Shown piece after piece: positions 1 through 10,921 of a stretch of 22,390 bases of DNA. The stretch spans positions 1 through 22,390 of the forward strand of contig JAOBWK010000086.1 in the NCBI GenBank assembly GCA_025463305.1. The letters are read 5' to 3'. The notes under the pieces are model-generated. The model had not been told where the DNA came from. It saw only the letters and a list, made by a program, of their open reading frames with translations, and made no database searches. The translations under genes and the position numbers were made by a program. This DNA is from Ilumatobacteraceae bacterium (GTDB lineage: Bacteria; Actinomycetota; Acidimicrobiia; Acidimicrobiales; Ilumatobacteraceae). The first letter of the stretch is position 1; every line of letters starts with the position of its first letter.

Positions 1-1189
1 AACGGATCTCGACAACAGCGTCGAGCACAGCACGCGCGATCGCATGCTTGTCGGTGAGGCCGATGGTGACCATCGGGGCCTCGGGCCGGAGCAAGCATAC
101 GGCATTGGTGTCGTGTTGGAAGCCGACGCCGGGTGCGCTGACGTCGTTGGCGACGATCAGATCGAGGTTCTTGCGCTGCAGCTTGCCGCTCGCGTTGGCG
201 ACGAGGTCGTCGGTCTCCGCTGCGAACCCGACCAGCACCTGACCTGCAGGTTTGGTGCTGCCGAGTCCGGCGAGGATGTCGGGCGTCGGCTCGAGGACGA
301 TGTCGGGGATGCCGTCGCCCTTCTTGATCTTGTTCGCCACGACCGCCTTCGGGCGGAAGTCGGCGACGGCGGCGGCCATCACGACGACGTCGGCCGTGCG
401 CGCCGCCGACTCGACAGCCTGTTGCATCTGGGCGGCGGTCTCGACCTGCACGAGCGAGACACCGGCCGGCGTCGGCAGTGTCACGGTGGAGATGAGCGTC
501 ACGGTGGCGCCGCGCGCTGCGGCCACCGATGCGATCGCGTAGCCCTGCTTGCCGCTGCTGCGGTTGGCGATGACGCGCACGGCATCGATCGGCTCGCGGG
601 TGCCACCGGCGGTGACCACCAACTGCACGCCGGCGAGATCCTGCTCGGCGACGGCGCGCTCGACCGCGGCGAGGATGGTCTCCGGCGCCGCCAGGCGGCC
701 CTTGCCGCTGTCGCCGCCGGCCAGGCGGCCCTCATCGGGCTCGACGATGATGACGCCGCGGGCTGCCAGCACGGCGAGGTTGTCCTGCACGGCCGGGTGC
801 TCCCACATCTCGGTGTGCATCGCCGGGCAGATCACCACGGGGGCGCGGGTGGCGAGCAGGGTGTTGGTGAGCAGGTCGGTGCTCAGCCCGGCGCGATATG
901 CAGCGATCAACCGCGCGGTGGCCGGCACGACGAGGATCAGGTCGGCGCTCTGGCCGAGTCGGGTGTGCGGGATCGGCGAGGCTTCGTCCCACAGGCTGGT
1001 CTGCACCGGTTCGCTGCACAGCGCCGAGAGCGTGGTGCGACCGACGAAGTGCTCGGCGCCCGCCGTCATCACCGGCACGACGTGCGCGCCGGCGTCGACG
1101 AGCCGGCGGCAGACCTCGACGGCCTTGTACGCGGCGATGCCGCCGGTGACACCGACGACGATGGTCTTCCCGGAGAGTGCCGATGTCAT
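1..1189 (-). CDS. coaBC: CoaBC: bifunctional phosphopantothenoylcysteine decarboxylase / phosphopantothenate-cysteine ligase (3' end cut by window)
   Basis: CoaBC carries out two steps of coenzyme A synthesis: ligation of cysteine to 4'-phosphopantothenate (CoaB) and decarboxylation of the product by an FMN-dependent flavoprotein domain (CoaC). I read the frame down from the ATG at 1189; it is open to the left edge (396 codons), so the stop is missing. The N-terminal half starts with KTIVVGVTGGIAAYKA (flavin-binding). It has a His in IPHTRLGQSADL where the family has its catalytic His, then PAMHTEMW and GRLAGGDSGKGRL. The C-terminal half has the CoaB signatures VTAGGTREPIDAVR, NRSSGKQGYA and NKIKK. 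The first Asn of the usual PAMN motif is His here, and the usual Cys of the flap motif is Gly. I recall similar changes in actinobacterial homologues. The gene follows rpoZ by 52 nt, the same order as in Streptomyces and Mycobacterium. No clear Shine-Dalgarno precedes the start. Confidence 0.95.
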   Translation of the reverse strand, partial: MTSALSGKTIVVGVTGGIAAYKAVEVCRRLVDAGAHVVPVMTAGAEHFVGRTTLSALCSEPVQTSLWDEASPIPHTRLGQSADLILVVPATARLIAAYRAGLSTDLLTNTLLATRAPVVICPAMHTEMWEHPAVQDNLAVLAARGVIIVEPDEGRLAGGDSGKGRLAAPETILAAVERAVAEQDLAGVQLVVTAGGTREPIDAVRVIANRSSGKQGYAIASVAAARGATVTLISTVTLPTPAGVSLVQVETAAQMQQAVESAARTADVVVMAAAVADFRPKAVVANKIKKGDGIPDIVLEPTPDILAGLGSTKPAGQVLVGFAAETDDLVANASGKLQRKNLDLIVANDVSAPGVGFQHDTNAVCLLRPEAPMVTIGLTDKHAIARAVLDAVVEIR

Positions 1190-1241
1190 GGCCGAGGACC
1201 GTTGCGTGACGCCACGAAGCTCAGCTGGACGTGACGTCCGC

Positions 1242-1529
1242 TCAGACGGCGGCGTCGGCCTCGTCGGAGGGGACCTCGGGGACCACGATGTCGATCGGGA
1301 CGATCTTGTGGGCGGCGATCTCCTCGAAACCGATGCTCAGCGGCTTGCGCGCGACCGACGACACCTGCGGCGGCACCATGTGGCCGAGGCTGTCGCCGAG
1401 CTGGTTGAAGTAGGAGTTGATCTGACGAGCCCGGCGTGCGGCCAACGTGACGAGGCTGAACTTCGAATCGACCGTGCCCAGCAGGGCCTCGATCGGTGGG
1501 TTCATCATCGTGTCGTTCGTACGCGCCAT
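1242..1529 (-). CDS. rpoZ: RNA polymerase omega subunit
   Basis: Omega is the small subunit that wraps the C-terminal tail of beta-prime and helps assemble RNA polymerase. The 95-residue product begins MARTNDTMMNPP and carries the omega signature SKFSLVTLAARRARQINSYF at about residues 20-40. This matches the conserved helix containing AARRARQI. The length is normal for the family. The start at 1529 is supported by an AGGAGA Shine-Dalgarno at 1536-1541, six bases upstream. A longer open frame continues upstream but has no ribosome binding site and overlaps gmk. The neighbours gmk (85 nt upstream) and coaBC (52 nt downstream) are its usual partners in actinobacteria, so it is probably co-transcribed with them. 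Confidence 0.95.
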   Translation of the reverse strand: MARTNDTMMNPPIEALLGTVDSKFSLVTLAARRARQINSYFNQLGDSLGHMVPPQVSSVARKPLSIGFEEIAAHKIVPIDIVVPEVPSDEADAAV

Positions 1530-1614
1530 GGTGTGGTCTCCTGTTGTCGAGCCGGGCAAGCCTAGCGGGACCACCGGCGGTTGCACCGGATGGCCTGCGA
1601 CGTGACGTGCACCG

Positions 1615-2199
1615 TCAGGACGGCGGGATCGCTCCGCTGGGCGCGGCCGAGGCGCGGCAGCGGCGGATGATGTCGAGCATCTCGTCGATGGTGCGCTCCA
1701 GATCGTCGTTGGTGACCACGAAGTCGGCGAGGTCCTTGCCGATCGGCTCCTCGAGCTCGGCCTTCTGGAGGCGTTCGGCCACCTTGTGGTCGGCGTCGCC
1801 CCGCCCACGTAGCCGACGTTCCTGCTCGGCACGGGTGGGCGGGAGGACGAAGATGAGGATCGCGTGCGGTTCGAGCGCCTTGACCTGCTGGGCACCGTCG
1901 ACCTCGATCTCGAGGACGACGTCGCGTCCGTCGGTGATCTCCGGGTTCGGGGTGCCGTAGTAGTTGCCGAGGAACTCCGTCCACTCCAAGAACCCGCCCG
2001 CGGCGATGCGGGCCTCGAAGGCGGCGCGATCGGTGAAGACGTACGCCGCGGCAGATTCGCCGCTGCGCTGGCTGCGCGTCGTCCAGCTCCGGGACAGCCA
2101 GAGCTGCGGATCGCGTTCGACCAGAGCCGTCACGATGGTGCCCTTGCCCACGCCGCCTGGGCCGGACACGACGATGATGAGTGGATCCGCCACCGTCAT
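1615..2199 (-). CDS. gmk: Guanylate kinase
   Basis: Guanylate kinase phosphorylates GMP (and dGMP) to the diphosphate using ATP in the cytoplasm. The 194-residue product has a P-loop GPGGVGKGT at residues 13-21. The usual GPSGVGKGT has Ser as third residue; here it is Gly. It also has the GMP-binding segment SRSWTTRSQRSGE (family pattern S-x-TTR-x-x-R-x-GE), FLEWTEFLGNYYGTP, and the strand VVLEIEVDGAQQVK with the conserved EIDVxGA-like sequence. The lid sequence follows with RRLRGRGDAD. The start at 2199 is the first ATG and leaves 30 nt after the mihF stop. No good Shine-Dalgarno is visible, so translation probably depends on its place in the mihF-gmk-rpoZ-coaBC transcript. Confidence 0.96.
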   Translation of the reverse strand: MTVADPLIIVVSGPGGVGKGTIVTALVERDPQLWLSRSWTTRSQRSGESAAAYVFTDRAAFEARIAAGGFLEWTEFLGNYYGTPNPEITDGRDVVLEIEVDGAQQVKALEPHAILIFVLPPTRAEQERRLRGRGDADHKVAERLQKAELEEPIGKDLADFVVTNDDLERTIDEMLDIIRRCRASAAPSGAIPPS

Positions 2200-2229
2200 G
2201 ACAGCACGGTCACGAGAGCCGGCAGGGCA

Positions 2230-2541
2230 CTATTTGCCGAGTTGCTCGAGGAGCGACTGCTTCTGCTGCGCGCCGAGGCCCTGGACGCGGCGGTTGTCGG
2301 CGATGCCGATCTCTTCCATGACCTTGCGGGCCTTGACCTTGCCGACGCCGGGCAGGGACTCGAGGAGCGAGACGACCTTCAGCTTGCCGACGGTGGAGTC
2401 GGTGGAGGCGAGTGCCTCGGCGAGGGTGACCGAGCCGAGCTTGAGCTTGGTCTTGAACTCGGCGCGAGCGGCGCGGGCCTCGGCGGCCTTGGCCAAAGCG
2501 TTCGCGCGTTGTTCCGGGGTGAGTGCGGGAGGTGTTGCCAT
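2230..2541 (-). CDS. mihF: Actinobacterial integration host factor (MihF / sIHF type)
   Basis: MihF is a nucleoid-associated, sequence-tolerant DNA-binding protein unrelated in fold to proteobacterial IHF. It bends DNA and affects supercoiling. The 103-residue product has a long basic N-terminal helix (EQRANALAKAAEARAARAEFKTKLK) and a helix-two-turn-helix core around LLESLPGVGKVKARKVMEEIGI, the signature of this family. The LPGVGK hairpin is the usual DNA-contact element. The ATG at 2541 is preceded not by a Shine-Dalgarno but by a -10 box six bases upstream, suggesting a leaderless mRNA. It sits between pyrD and gmk. In Streptomyces and Mycobacterium the same gene lies just before gmk-rpoZ-coaBC. 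It probably starts a transcription unit, although read-through from pyrD is possible. Confidence 0.95.
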   Translation of the reverse strand: MATPPALTPEQRANALAKAAEARAARAEFKTKLKLGSVTLAEALASTDSTVGKLKVVSLLESLPGVGKVKARKVMEEIGIADNRRVQGLGAQQKQSLLEQLGK

Positions 2542-2553
2542 GGGCCCATTCTA
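2541..2553 (-). promoter_or_regulatory. Candidate leaderless promoter of mihF
   Basis: On the minus strand TAGAAT (2553-2548) matches TATAAT at five of six positions and the actinobacterial TANNNT pattern. It is followed by GGGCCC and then the mihF ATG. The A of the start codon would be the expected +1, giving an mRNA without a 5' UTR. There is no Shine-Dalgarno in GGGCCC, which fits. I see no good -35 hexamer. Start-site mapping would settle it. Confidence 0.55.
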
Positions 2554-2609
2554 TAGCGCCTACGCTGCTGCTTTGGTGATCACCCCCTCCAGCGCACCGG
2601 CGACAGGGG

Positions 2610-3552
2610 TCACCCGGGCGGGTGGCTGAGCTCGCTGAGCGACCTGATACCCTCCGCCTCCGACCAGCGGATCAGGCCCTCCAGAACGTGCCACGGGGCC
2701 CGCGGATCGGCGAAGGTCGCGGTCCCGACCTGCACCGCTGAGGCCCCCGCGATCATCAGCTCGGCGGCGCTCCAACCGTCGGTGACTCCGCCCACGCCGA
2801 TGATCGGCAGGGTCGGGATCGCGTGGTGCACGTCGAACACCGCGCGCACCGCGACGGGGTGGATCGCGCGGCCGGACAGCCCGCCTCCGCCGTTGCCGAG
2901 CGCGGGTCGGCGAGTGGCCGGATCGATCACCATCCCGAGCACCGTGTTGATCAGCGTGACCGCCTCGGCACCGGCCGCGACGACGGCCTCGGCGACGTCG
3001 ACGAGGCGATCGGTGTTCGGGCTGAGCTTGGCCCACAGCGGCTTGCCGCACACGGCGACTGCTTCGATCACCTCGGCGCTGAGCGCCGCGTCATGGGCGA
3101 AGATGCCGCGCCGACCCTCGAGGTTGGGGCACGACAGGTTGACCTCGACAGCGAGCACCGAGTCGCTCGTCGGGGCGGCAGCGAGCTGCTCGGCGGCCGC
3201 CGCGTAGTCGGCCACGGAGCGACCCCAGATGCTGACCACCGGGCGCGCCCCGGCGGCGACGAGCCCGGGCAGATCATCGGCGAGCCACGCCGGCACACCG
3301 GGACCCTGGAGGCCGACCGCGTTGATCATCCCCTGCGCCGTCGGGTGGACGCGCGGCGACGGGTTGCCGGCCCAGGCGAACGCGGCGAGCGACTTGGCGA
3401 CGAAGGCACCGAGTGCGGACAGATCGCCGTACGGCGCCAGTTCGGTGCCGTGGCCGGCGGTGCCCGAAGCGGTCATCACCGGGTTGGGCAGCGTCACCGA
3501 CCCGATCCGGACGCTCGTGTCGAGCGAACCGGTGCGACGCTCGGCGCGCCCG

Positions 3553-3566
<14 letters not shown>
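2610..3566 (-). CDS. pyrD: Dihydroorotate dehydrogenase, class 1 (probably 1B-like)
   Basis: PyrD oxidises dihydroorotate to orotate, the fourth step of UMP synthesis, using FMN. The 318-residue product starts [16 protein letters not shown]. It shows the TIM-barrel signatures of class 1 enzymes: [30 protein letters not shown] with the active-site Cys that marks class 1 (class 2 has Ser), [15 protein letters not shown] and IIGVGGV for phosphate/FMN binding. The start at 3566 lies 14 nt inside the end of carB and has a clear GCAGGAG site six bases upstream, so translation is coupled. Class 1B enzymes normally pair with the iron-sulfur/FAD subunit PyrK. No pyrK is visible here, so the electron acceptor cannot be read from this window. 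pyrF, which follows pyrD in Streptomyces, is also absent. Confidence 0.94.
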
Positions 3567-6842
<3,276 letters not shown>

Positions 6843-6843
<1 letters not shown>

Positions 6844-8045
6844 CAGACCACCCCTGACCCGACGAGGCCCTGCTCGGGGACGGGCAGGCCGCTCACGCGC
6901 GACGGTGGTGTACGCCGGATCAGCGGCTTGCCGCGCCAGTCGTCCGGGTCGCGCATCATCTCCTCGAACACGCCGAACAGGTAGCTGGCGTCGTGCGGAC
7001 CGGGGCCGGCCTCGGGGTGGTACTGCACGCTGAACGCCGCCTCGCCACGCACCCACATGCCTTCGTTGGTGTGGTCGTTGAGGTTGAGGTGGGTGACCTC
7101 GATCCGGTCGCCGAGGCTGTCCGGATCGACGCAGAAGTTGTGGTTCTGGCTGGTGATCTCGATCTTGCCGCTCGCCTCGTGGCGCACCGGGTGGTTGCCG
7201 CCGTGGTGCCCGAACGGCAGCTTGAACGTGCTCCCGCCGATCGCCAGGCCGAGCAGCTGGTGGCCGAGGCAGATGCCGAACACCGGCACCCGGCCGACGA
7301 GCTCGCGGATCGCGTCGACGGCGTAGTCGACGACCTCGGGATCGCCGGGGCCGTTCGACAAGAAGACGCCGCTCGGCGCGAGCGCGAGCACCTCCTCGGC
7401 CGTTGTCGACGCGGGCACGACCGTGACGGTGCCCAGGGTCGCGAGGTGATCGACGATCGAGTACTTGATGCCGAAGTCGTAGGCGACGATCCGGCGCTCG
7501 CCGGAACCCACGGTGTAGGCGTCGGGCGTGGTGACCTGGGCGACGAGGTCGACGCCGTCGGTGCCCGGCTCGGCCTTCGCAGCGGCGAGCAACGTCGCCT
7601 CGGATGCGCTGCCGAACGCACCGCTCATCGCGCCGGTGTCGCGGAGCAGTCGGGTCAGCCGGCGGGTGTCGATGCCGGCAATGCCGCTGATGCGGTAGCG
7701 CCGCAGCGTCGCGTCGAGGTGGGCCTCGGAGCGGTGGTTCGACTCGCGCCGGGCGAGGTCGCGGACGATGACACCGCGGCAGAACAGCCGGCGCGACTCG
7801 AAGTCGGCGATCGACGCGCCGTAGTTGCCGATGTGCGGGTAGGTGAACGTGATGATCTGGCCCGCGTAGCTGGGGTCGGTCAGGACCTCCTGGTAGCCGC
7901 TGAGCACCGTGTTGAACACGACCTCGCCGCTGGCCACCCCGTCGGGCGCGACCGCGCCGATCAGCTCACCCTCGAAAACGCTCCCGTCGGCGAGCACGAG
8001 CGCGCCTTCGATGATCTGTTGCCGGCTCATGTGCGACCCGTCCAT
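6843..8045 (-). CDS. carA: Carbamoyl phosphate synthase small (glutaminase) subunit
   Basis: CarA hydrolyses glutamine and passes ammonia to CarB. The N-terminal CPSase small-chain domain shows [50 protein letters not shown] (the family signature, in two parts) and [15 protein letters not shown]. The C-terminal class I glutamine amidotransferase has SNGPGDP, the nucleophile Cys in [11 protein letters not shown] and the His/Glu pair in [13 protein letters not shown] chose the ATG at 8045 (400 aa, [10 protein letters not shown]) because AGAGGA lies eight bases upstream. The ATG at 8030 (395 aa) has only a weak site. The stop overlaps the carB start by one base. The gene is separated from pyrC by 56 unusually AT-rich bases that may hold an internal promoter. 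Confidence 0.97.
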
Positions 8046-8101
8046 TCGACATCCTCTTGCATAACAATCCAGTCTAGTGCATGAACATTCATCGTTGCGC
8101 C
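8046..8101 (-). promoter_or_regulatory. AT-rich pyrC-carA spacer with a short dyad; possible internal promoter
   Basis: This is the only sizeable gap inside the pyr operon. It contains the inverted repeat ATGAA-CA-TTCAT (8081-8092, plus-strand reading). On the minus strand TAGACT (8076-8071) and TGTTAT (8066-8061) could serve as -10 boxes. The carA Shine-Dalgarno AGAGGA follows. No convincing -35 was found. The base composition differs clearly from the flanking genes, which suggests a regulatory element; which one is not clear. Confidence 0.35.
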
Positions 8102-9391
8102 CTATCGCTGGGCATCGCCGTCGATGACGGTGGGCACACCACGGAGCACGGTGTGACGGACCTTGCCGCGTACGGACCGCCCGGCATAGGGGGTGTTGCG
8201 GCTCTTGCTGGCGAGCCCGCTCGCCGTCACCGTCCAGCTGAGGTCCGGATCGAAGACGGTGATGTTCGCCGGCGCACCCACCTCGAGGTCGCGGCCGTGG
8301 CGATCGGCCACCCCGGCGATCGCGGCGGGCCGCGACGACAGCAGGGCGACGATCTGCTGCAGGTCGAGGCCGAGCTCGCTGATCGACAGCGCGAGCGAGG
8401 TCTCGAGGCCGAGCATCCCCGGCGGTGCCTGATCGAGCGGCATCTCCTTCGACTCCGGCGGGTGCGGTGCGTGGTCGGTGGCGATCGCGTCGATGGTGCC
8501 GTCGGCGAGACCGCGCTTCACCGCATCGATGTCGGTGCGCTCGCGCAGCGGAGGGTTGACCTTGAAGATCGGATCGAAGCCCGTCAACGACTCGTCGGTG
8601 AGGGTGAAGTGGTGGGGCGCGGCCTCGGCGGTCACGAGCAGTCCTTCGGCCTTCGCGGCACGGACGAGGTCGACGCTCTTCGCCGTCGAGAGGTGCAGGA
8701 AGTGCACGGGTGCACCGGTGAGGCGGGACAGCTCGATGTCGCGGAACACCATCAGCTCCTCGGCCACCGACGGCCAGCCGGGCACACCGAGGCGCGAGCA
8801 GCAGCCGCCCTCGTGCATCACGGCGCCTTCGGTGAGCCGGCTGACCTCGCAGTGCTGGGCGAGCACGATGCCGAGGCTCTTGCCGTACTCGAGCGCGCGA
8901 CGCATCAGCAGCGGATCCTGCACGCCGGTGCCGTCGTCGGTGAACAGGTGCACGCCGAACGCGGCGAGCTCGGCGAGCGGGGCGAGCGTCTCGCCGAGGC
9001 GACCCATCGTGATGCAGCCGCTCGGCAGCACCTCGCACAGCCCGGCCTCCTCGCCCAGCCGACGCACCATCTGCACCACCGCCAGGCTGTCGTGCGGCGG
9101 CTCGGTGTTCGGCATCGCGACGATCGCGGTGAACCCGCCTCGAGCCGCGGCCCGCGAGCCGGTCTCGATGGTCTCGGCCTCCTCGCGGCCGGGCTCACGG
9201 AGGTGCACGTGCAGGTCGACGAAGCCCGGGCTGACCATGCAACCGCTGGCGTCGAGCACCGTGTCGCCGGTGAGGTTGCTGCCGACCTCGGCCACGACCC
9301 CGTCGACGATGCGCACATCGGCGCGCTGCTCGCCGCGACGGTCGAGCACCGTCCCGTTCTTGATGACGGTGCTGTCGGTGTTGGGACTCAT
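8102..9391 (-). CDS. pyrC: Dihydroorotase (class I)
   Basis: PyrC cyclises carbamoyl aspartate to dihydroorotate, the third step of UMP synthesis. The 429-residue product is an amidohydrolase of class I dihydroorotase type. Metal ligands and catalytic residues are visible: DLHVHLREPG (HxH), the Asp in FTDDGTGVQD where many relatives have a carboxylated Lys, the His in AQHCEVSRL, the His in HFLHLSTAKS and the catalytic Asp in ATDHAPHPPESK. The substrate-binding stretch GFTAIVAMPNTEP is also present. The start at 9391 overlaps the pyrB stop by 4 nt (ATGA), indicating translational coupling. Class I dihydroorotases often work in complex with aspartate transcarbamoylase, which fits the tight pyrB-pyrC pairing here, though the complex itself is inference. 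Confidence 0.97.
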   Translation of the reverse strand: MSPNTDSTVIKNGTVLDRRGEQRADVRIVDGVVAEVGSNLTGDTVLDASGCMVSPGFVDLHVHLREPGREEAETIETGSRAAARGGFTAIVAMPNTEPPHDSLAVVQMVRRLGEEAGLCEVLPSGCITMGRLGETLAPLAELAAFGVHLFTDDGTGVQDPLLMRRALEYGKSLGIVLAQHCEVSRLTEGAVMHEGGCCSRLGVPGWPSVAEELMVFRDIELSRLTGAPVHFLHLSTAKSVDLVRAAKAEGLLVTAEAAPHHFTLTDESLTGFDPIFKVNPPLRERTDIDAVKRGLADGTIDAIATDHAPHPPESKEMPLDQAPPGMLGLETSLALSISELGLDLQQIVALLSSRPAAIAGVADRHGRDLEVGAPANITVFDPDLSWTVTASGLASKSRNTPYAGRSVRGKVRHTVLRGVPTVIDGDAQR

Positions 9392-10326
9392 GCTTCTCCT
9401 CCGAGGCCAGAACCAGAACCCAACAGATGGAACAGCACGGCCATCCGCACCGCCACACCGTTGGTGACCTGCTGGGCGATCACCGATCCGGGCAGCTCCG
9501 ATGGATCGACCGCCATCTCCACCCCGCGGTTCATCGGGCCGGGGTGCATCACGAGCGCGTGCTGCTGCAGCCTGTCTGCCCTCGCCGGCGTGAGGCCGAA
9601 GTGGGCGGTGTACTCGCGCAGGCTCGGCACCAGCGCCTCGTGCATCCGCTCGCGCTGCATCCGCAGCATGTAGAGCACGTCGACCTTGTCGACGACGTCG
9701 TCGATGTGGTGCACCACCTCGACCGGCCAGCCCTCGAGCGACGGTGGCAGGAGCGTGATCGGCGCCACGAGCGTGACCCGCGCCCCGAGTGCGGCGAAGG
9801 CCCACACGTCGCTGCGCGCGACGCGGCTGTGCTTGATGTCTCCGACGATCGCGATGTGCAGCCCGTCGAAGCCGTCCGGGCGGTTCAGCGCGGTACGGAT
9901 CGTGTAGCAGTCGAGCAACGCCTGCGTCGGGTGCTCGTGCCAGCCATCGCCCGCGTTGACCACGCTCGCCTCGGTCCAGCGGCTGATCTGCCACGGCACA
10001 CCGCTGCTCTTGTGGCGCACGACGAACGCGTCGACCCCCATCGCGGCGACGGTCTCGATCGTGTCGCGCAGGCTCTCGCCCTTGTTGACGCTGCTGGTGC
10101 CGACGCTGAACGTCATCGTGTCGGCGCTCAGCCGCTTGGCGGCGGTCTCGAAGCTCAGCCGGGTGCGGGTGCTGTCCTCGAAGAACAGGCTCACGACGGT
10201 CTTGCCGCGCAGCGCCGGCACCTTCGGGATCGGCCGCCGGTTGATCTCGGCCATGTGGTCGCTGAGGTCGAGCAGGTGGCGCAGGCCGTCGGTGCCGAGC
10301 TCGTCGATGGATCGGAGGTGCTTCAT
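9388..10326 (-). CDS. pyrB: Aspartate carbamoyltransferase catalytic subunit
   Basis: PyrB transfers the carbamoyl group to aspartate, the committed step of pyrimidine synthesis. The 312-residue product has the carbamoyl-phosphate motif FFEDSTRTRLSFE, the catalytic-loop sequence SVNKGESLRDT, HPTQALLD and the aspartate-binding MHPGPMNRGVE. The length is normal for a catalytic chain. No regulatory chain (pyrI) is present, as usual in this phylum. The ATG at 10326 overlaps the pyrR stop by 4 nt, and its own stop overlaps the pyrC start by 4 nt. No strong Shine-Dalgarno is seen, so initiation probably depends on coupling to pyrR translation. Confidence 0.98.
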   Translation of the reverse strand: MKHLRSIDELGTDGLRHLLDLSDHMAEINRRPIPKVPALRGKTVVSLFFEDSTRTRLSFETAAKRLSADTMTFSVGTSSVNKGESLRDTIETVAAMGVDAFVVRHKSSGVPWQISRWTEASVVNAGDGWHEHPTQALLDCYTIRTALNRPDGFDGLHIAIVGDIKHSRVARSDVWAFAALGARVTLVAPITLLPPSLEGWPVEVVHHIDDVVDKVDVLYMLRMQRERMHEALVPSLREYTAHFGLTPARADRLQQHALVMHPGPMNRGVEMAVDPSELPGSVIAQQVTNGVAVRMAVLFHLLGSGSGLGGEA

Positions 10327-10871
10327 CGCACGGCCCGCTGCGACCGCTCGCCGATGGTGACGCCATCGGGGCTCACCCGCACGTCTTCCTCGCTGCTGCT
10401 CGGCAGGTTCTTGCCGACGAAGTCCGGGCGGATCGGCAGCTCGCGGTGGCCCCGGTCGACCAGGACGGCGAGCTGCACCATGCGTGGTCGGCCGTACTCG
10501 TTGATCGCGTCGAGCGCGGCGCGCACCGTGCGACCGGTGTAGAGCACATCGTCGACGAGCACCACCACGGCGTGGTCGAGGTCGACGGGGATCTCGGTGA
10601 CCGAGCCGGGCGAGATCGGGCGCAGCCCGATGTCGTCGCGGTACATCGAGACGTCGACCGAGCCGACCGGCACGGTGGCGGCCTCGATGCGCGAGATCGC
10701 CTCGGCGAGCTGCTCGGCGATCCACACGCCACCGCGCTGCAGGCCGATCAGCACGACGTCGGTGAGGCCACGGTTGCGTTCGATGATCTCGTGGGCGATC
10801 CGTGTGATGGCCCGACGGACATCGTCGCCGCTCAACACGACCTTGTCGTGCGTCGGCGCGTCCCGGGCCAC
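10323..10871 (-). CDS. pyrR: PyrR, UMP-dependent pyr mRNA-binding attenuation protein / uracil phosphoribosyltransferase
   Basis: PyrR binds pyr mRNA when UMP is high and lowers operon expression. It also has uracil phosphoribosyltransferase activity. The product shows LSGDDVRRAITRIAHEIIE, IGLQRGGVWIAEQL, YRDDIG, the PRPP-binding motif VVVLVDDVLYTGRTVRAALDAI and VQLAVLVDRGHRELPIRPDFVGKN, all typical of PyrR. I chose the GTG at 10871 (182 aa), which has AGGAG at 10882-10878 with six bases of spacing and gives the usual family length of about 180. The in-frame ATG at 10940 (205 aa) would add 23 residues encoded across a terminator-like hairpin, and its nearest Shine-Dalgarno fits a different ATG better. 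The start therefore decides whether 10872-10940 is leader or protein. The gene heads the pyr operon. Confidence 0.93.
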   Translation of the reverse strand: MARDAPTHDKVVLSGDDVRRAITRIAHEIIERNRGLTDVVLIGLQRGGVWIAEQLAEAISRIEAATVPVGSVDVSMYRDDIGLRPISPGSVTEIPVDLDHAVVVLVDDVLYTGRTVRAALDAINEYGRPRMVQLAVLVDRGHRELPIRPDFVGKNLPSSSEEDVRVSPDGVTIGERSQRAVR

Positions 10872-10884
10872 AGCAGGCTCCTGG

Positions 10885-10911
10885 AAAAGGGAAAAGCCCC
10901 CGTCGGGGGGC
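10885..10911 (-). terminator. Terminator-like hairpin in the pyr leader (candidate attenuator)
   Basis: On the minus strand GCCCCC (10911-10906) pairs with GGGGGC (10901-10896) around a CGAC tetraloop. It is followed at once by TTTT-CCC-TTTT (10895-10885). This is the form of an intrinsic terminator, although the U-tract is broken by CCC and the stem is short (6 bp, all G:C). It lies 11 nt after the leader ORF stop and directly before the Shine-Dalgarno of the GTG start of pyrR, where an attenuator would sit. Confidence 0.6.
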
Positions 10912-10921
10912 GTCGCGGCAT

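Noticed and set aside
44..1234. Plus-strand open frame of 396 codons
   Set aside because: It is antisense to coaBC, whose minus-strand reading shows all family motifs; the frame is a high-GC shadow with Arg/Gly/Asp-rich, motif-free translation.
2575..2620. Possible terminator between pyrD and mihF (CACCCC ... GGGGTCACC)
   Set aside because: The arms pair imperfectly with a long loop and no T-run follows on the minus strand.
6844..7056. N-terminal extension of CarB upstream of 6843
   Set aside because: It lies wholly inside carA in another frame; [17 protein letters not shown] is the standard CarB N-terminus and the TGATG junction is typical.
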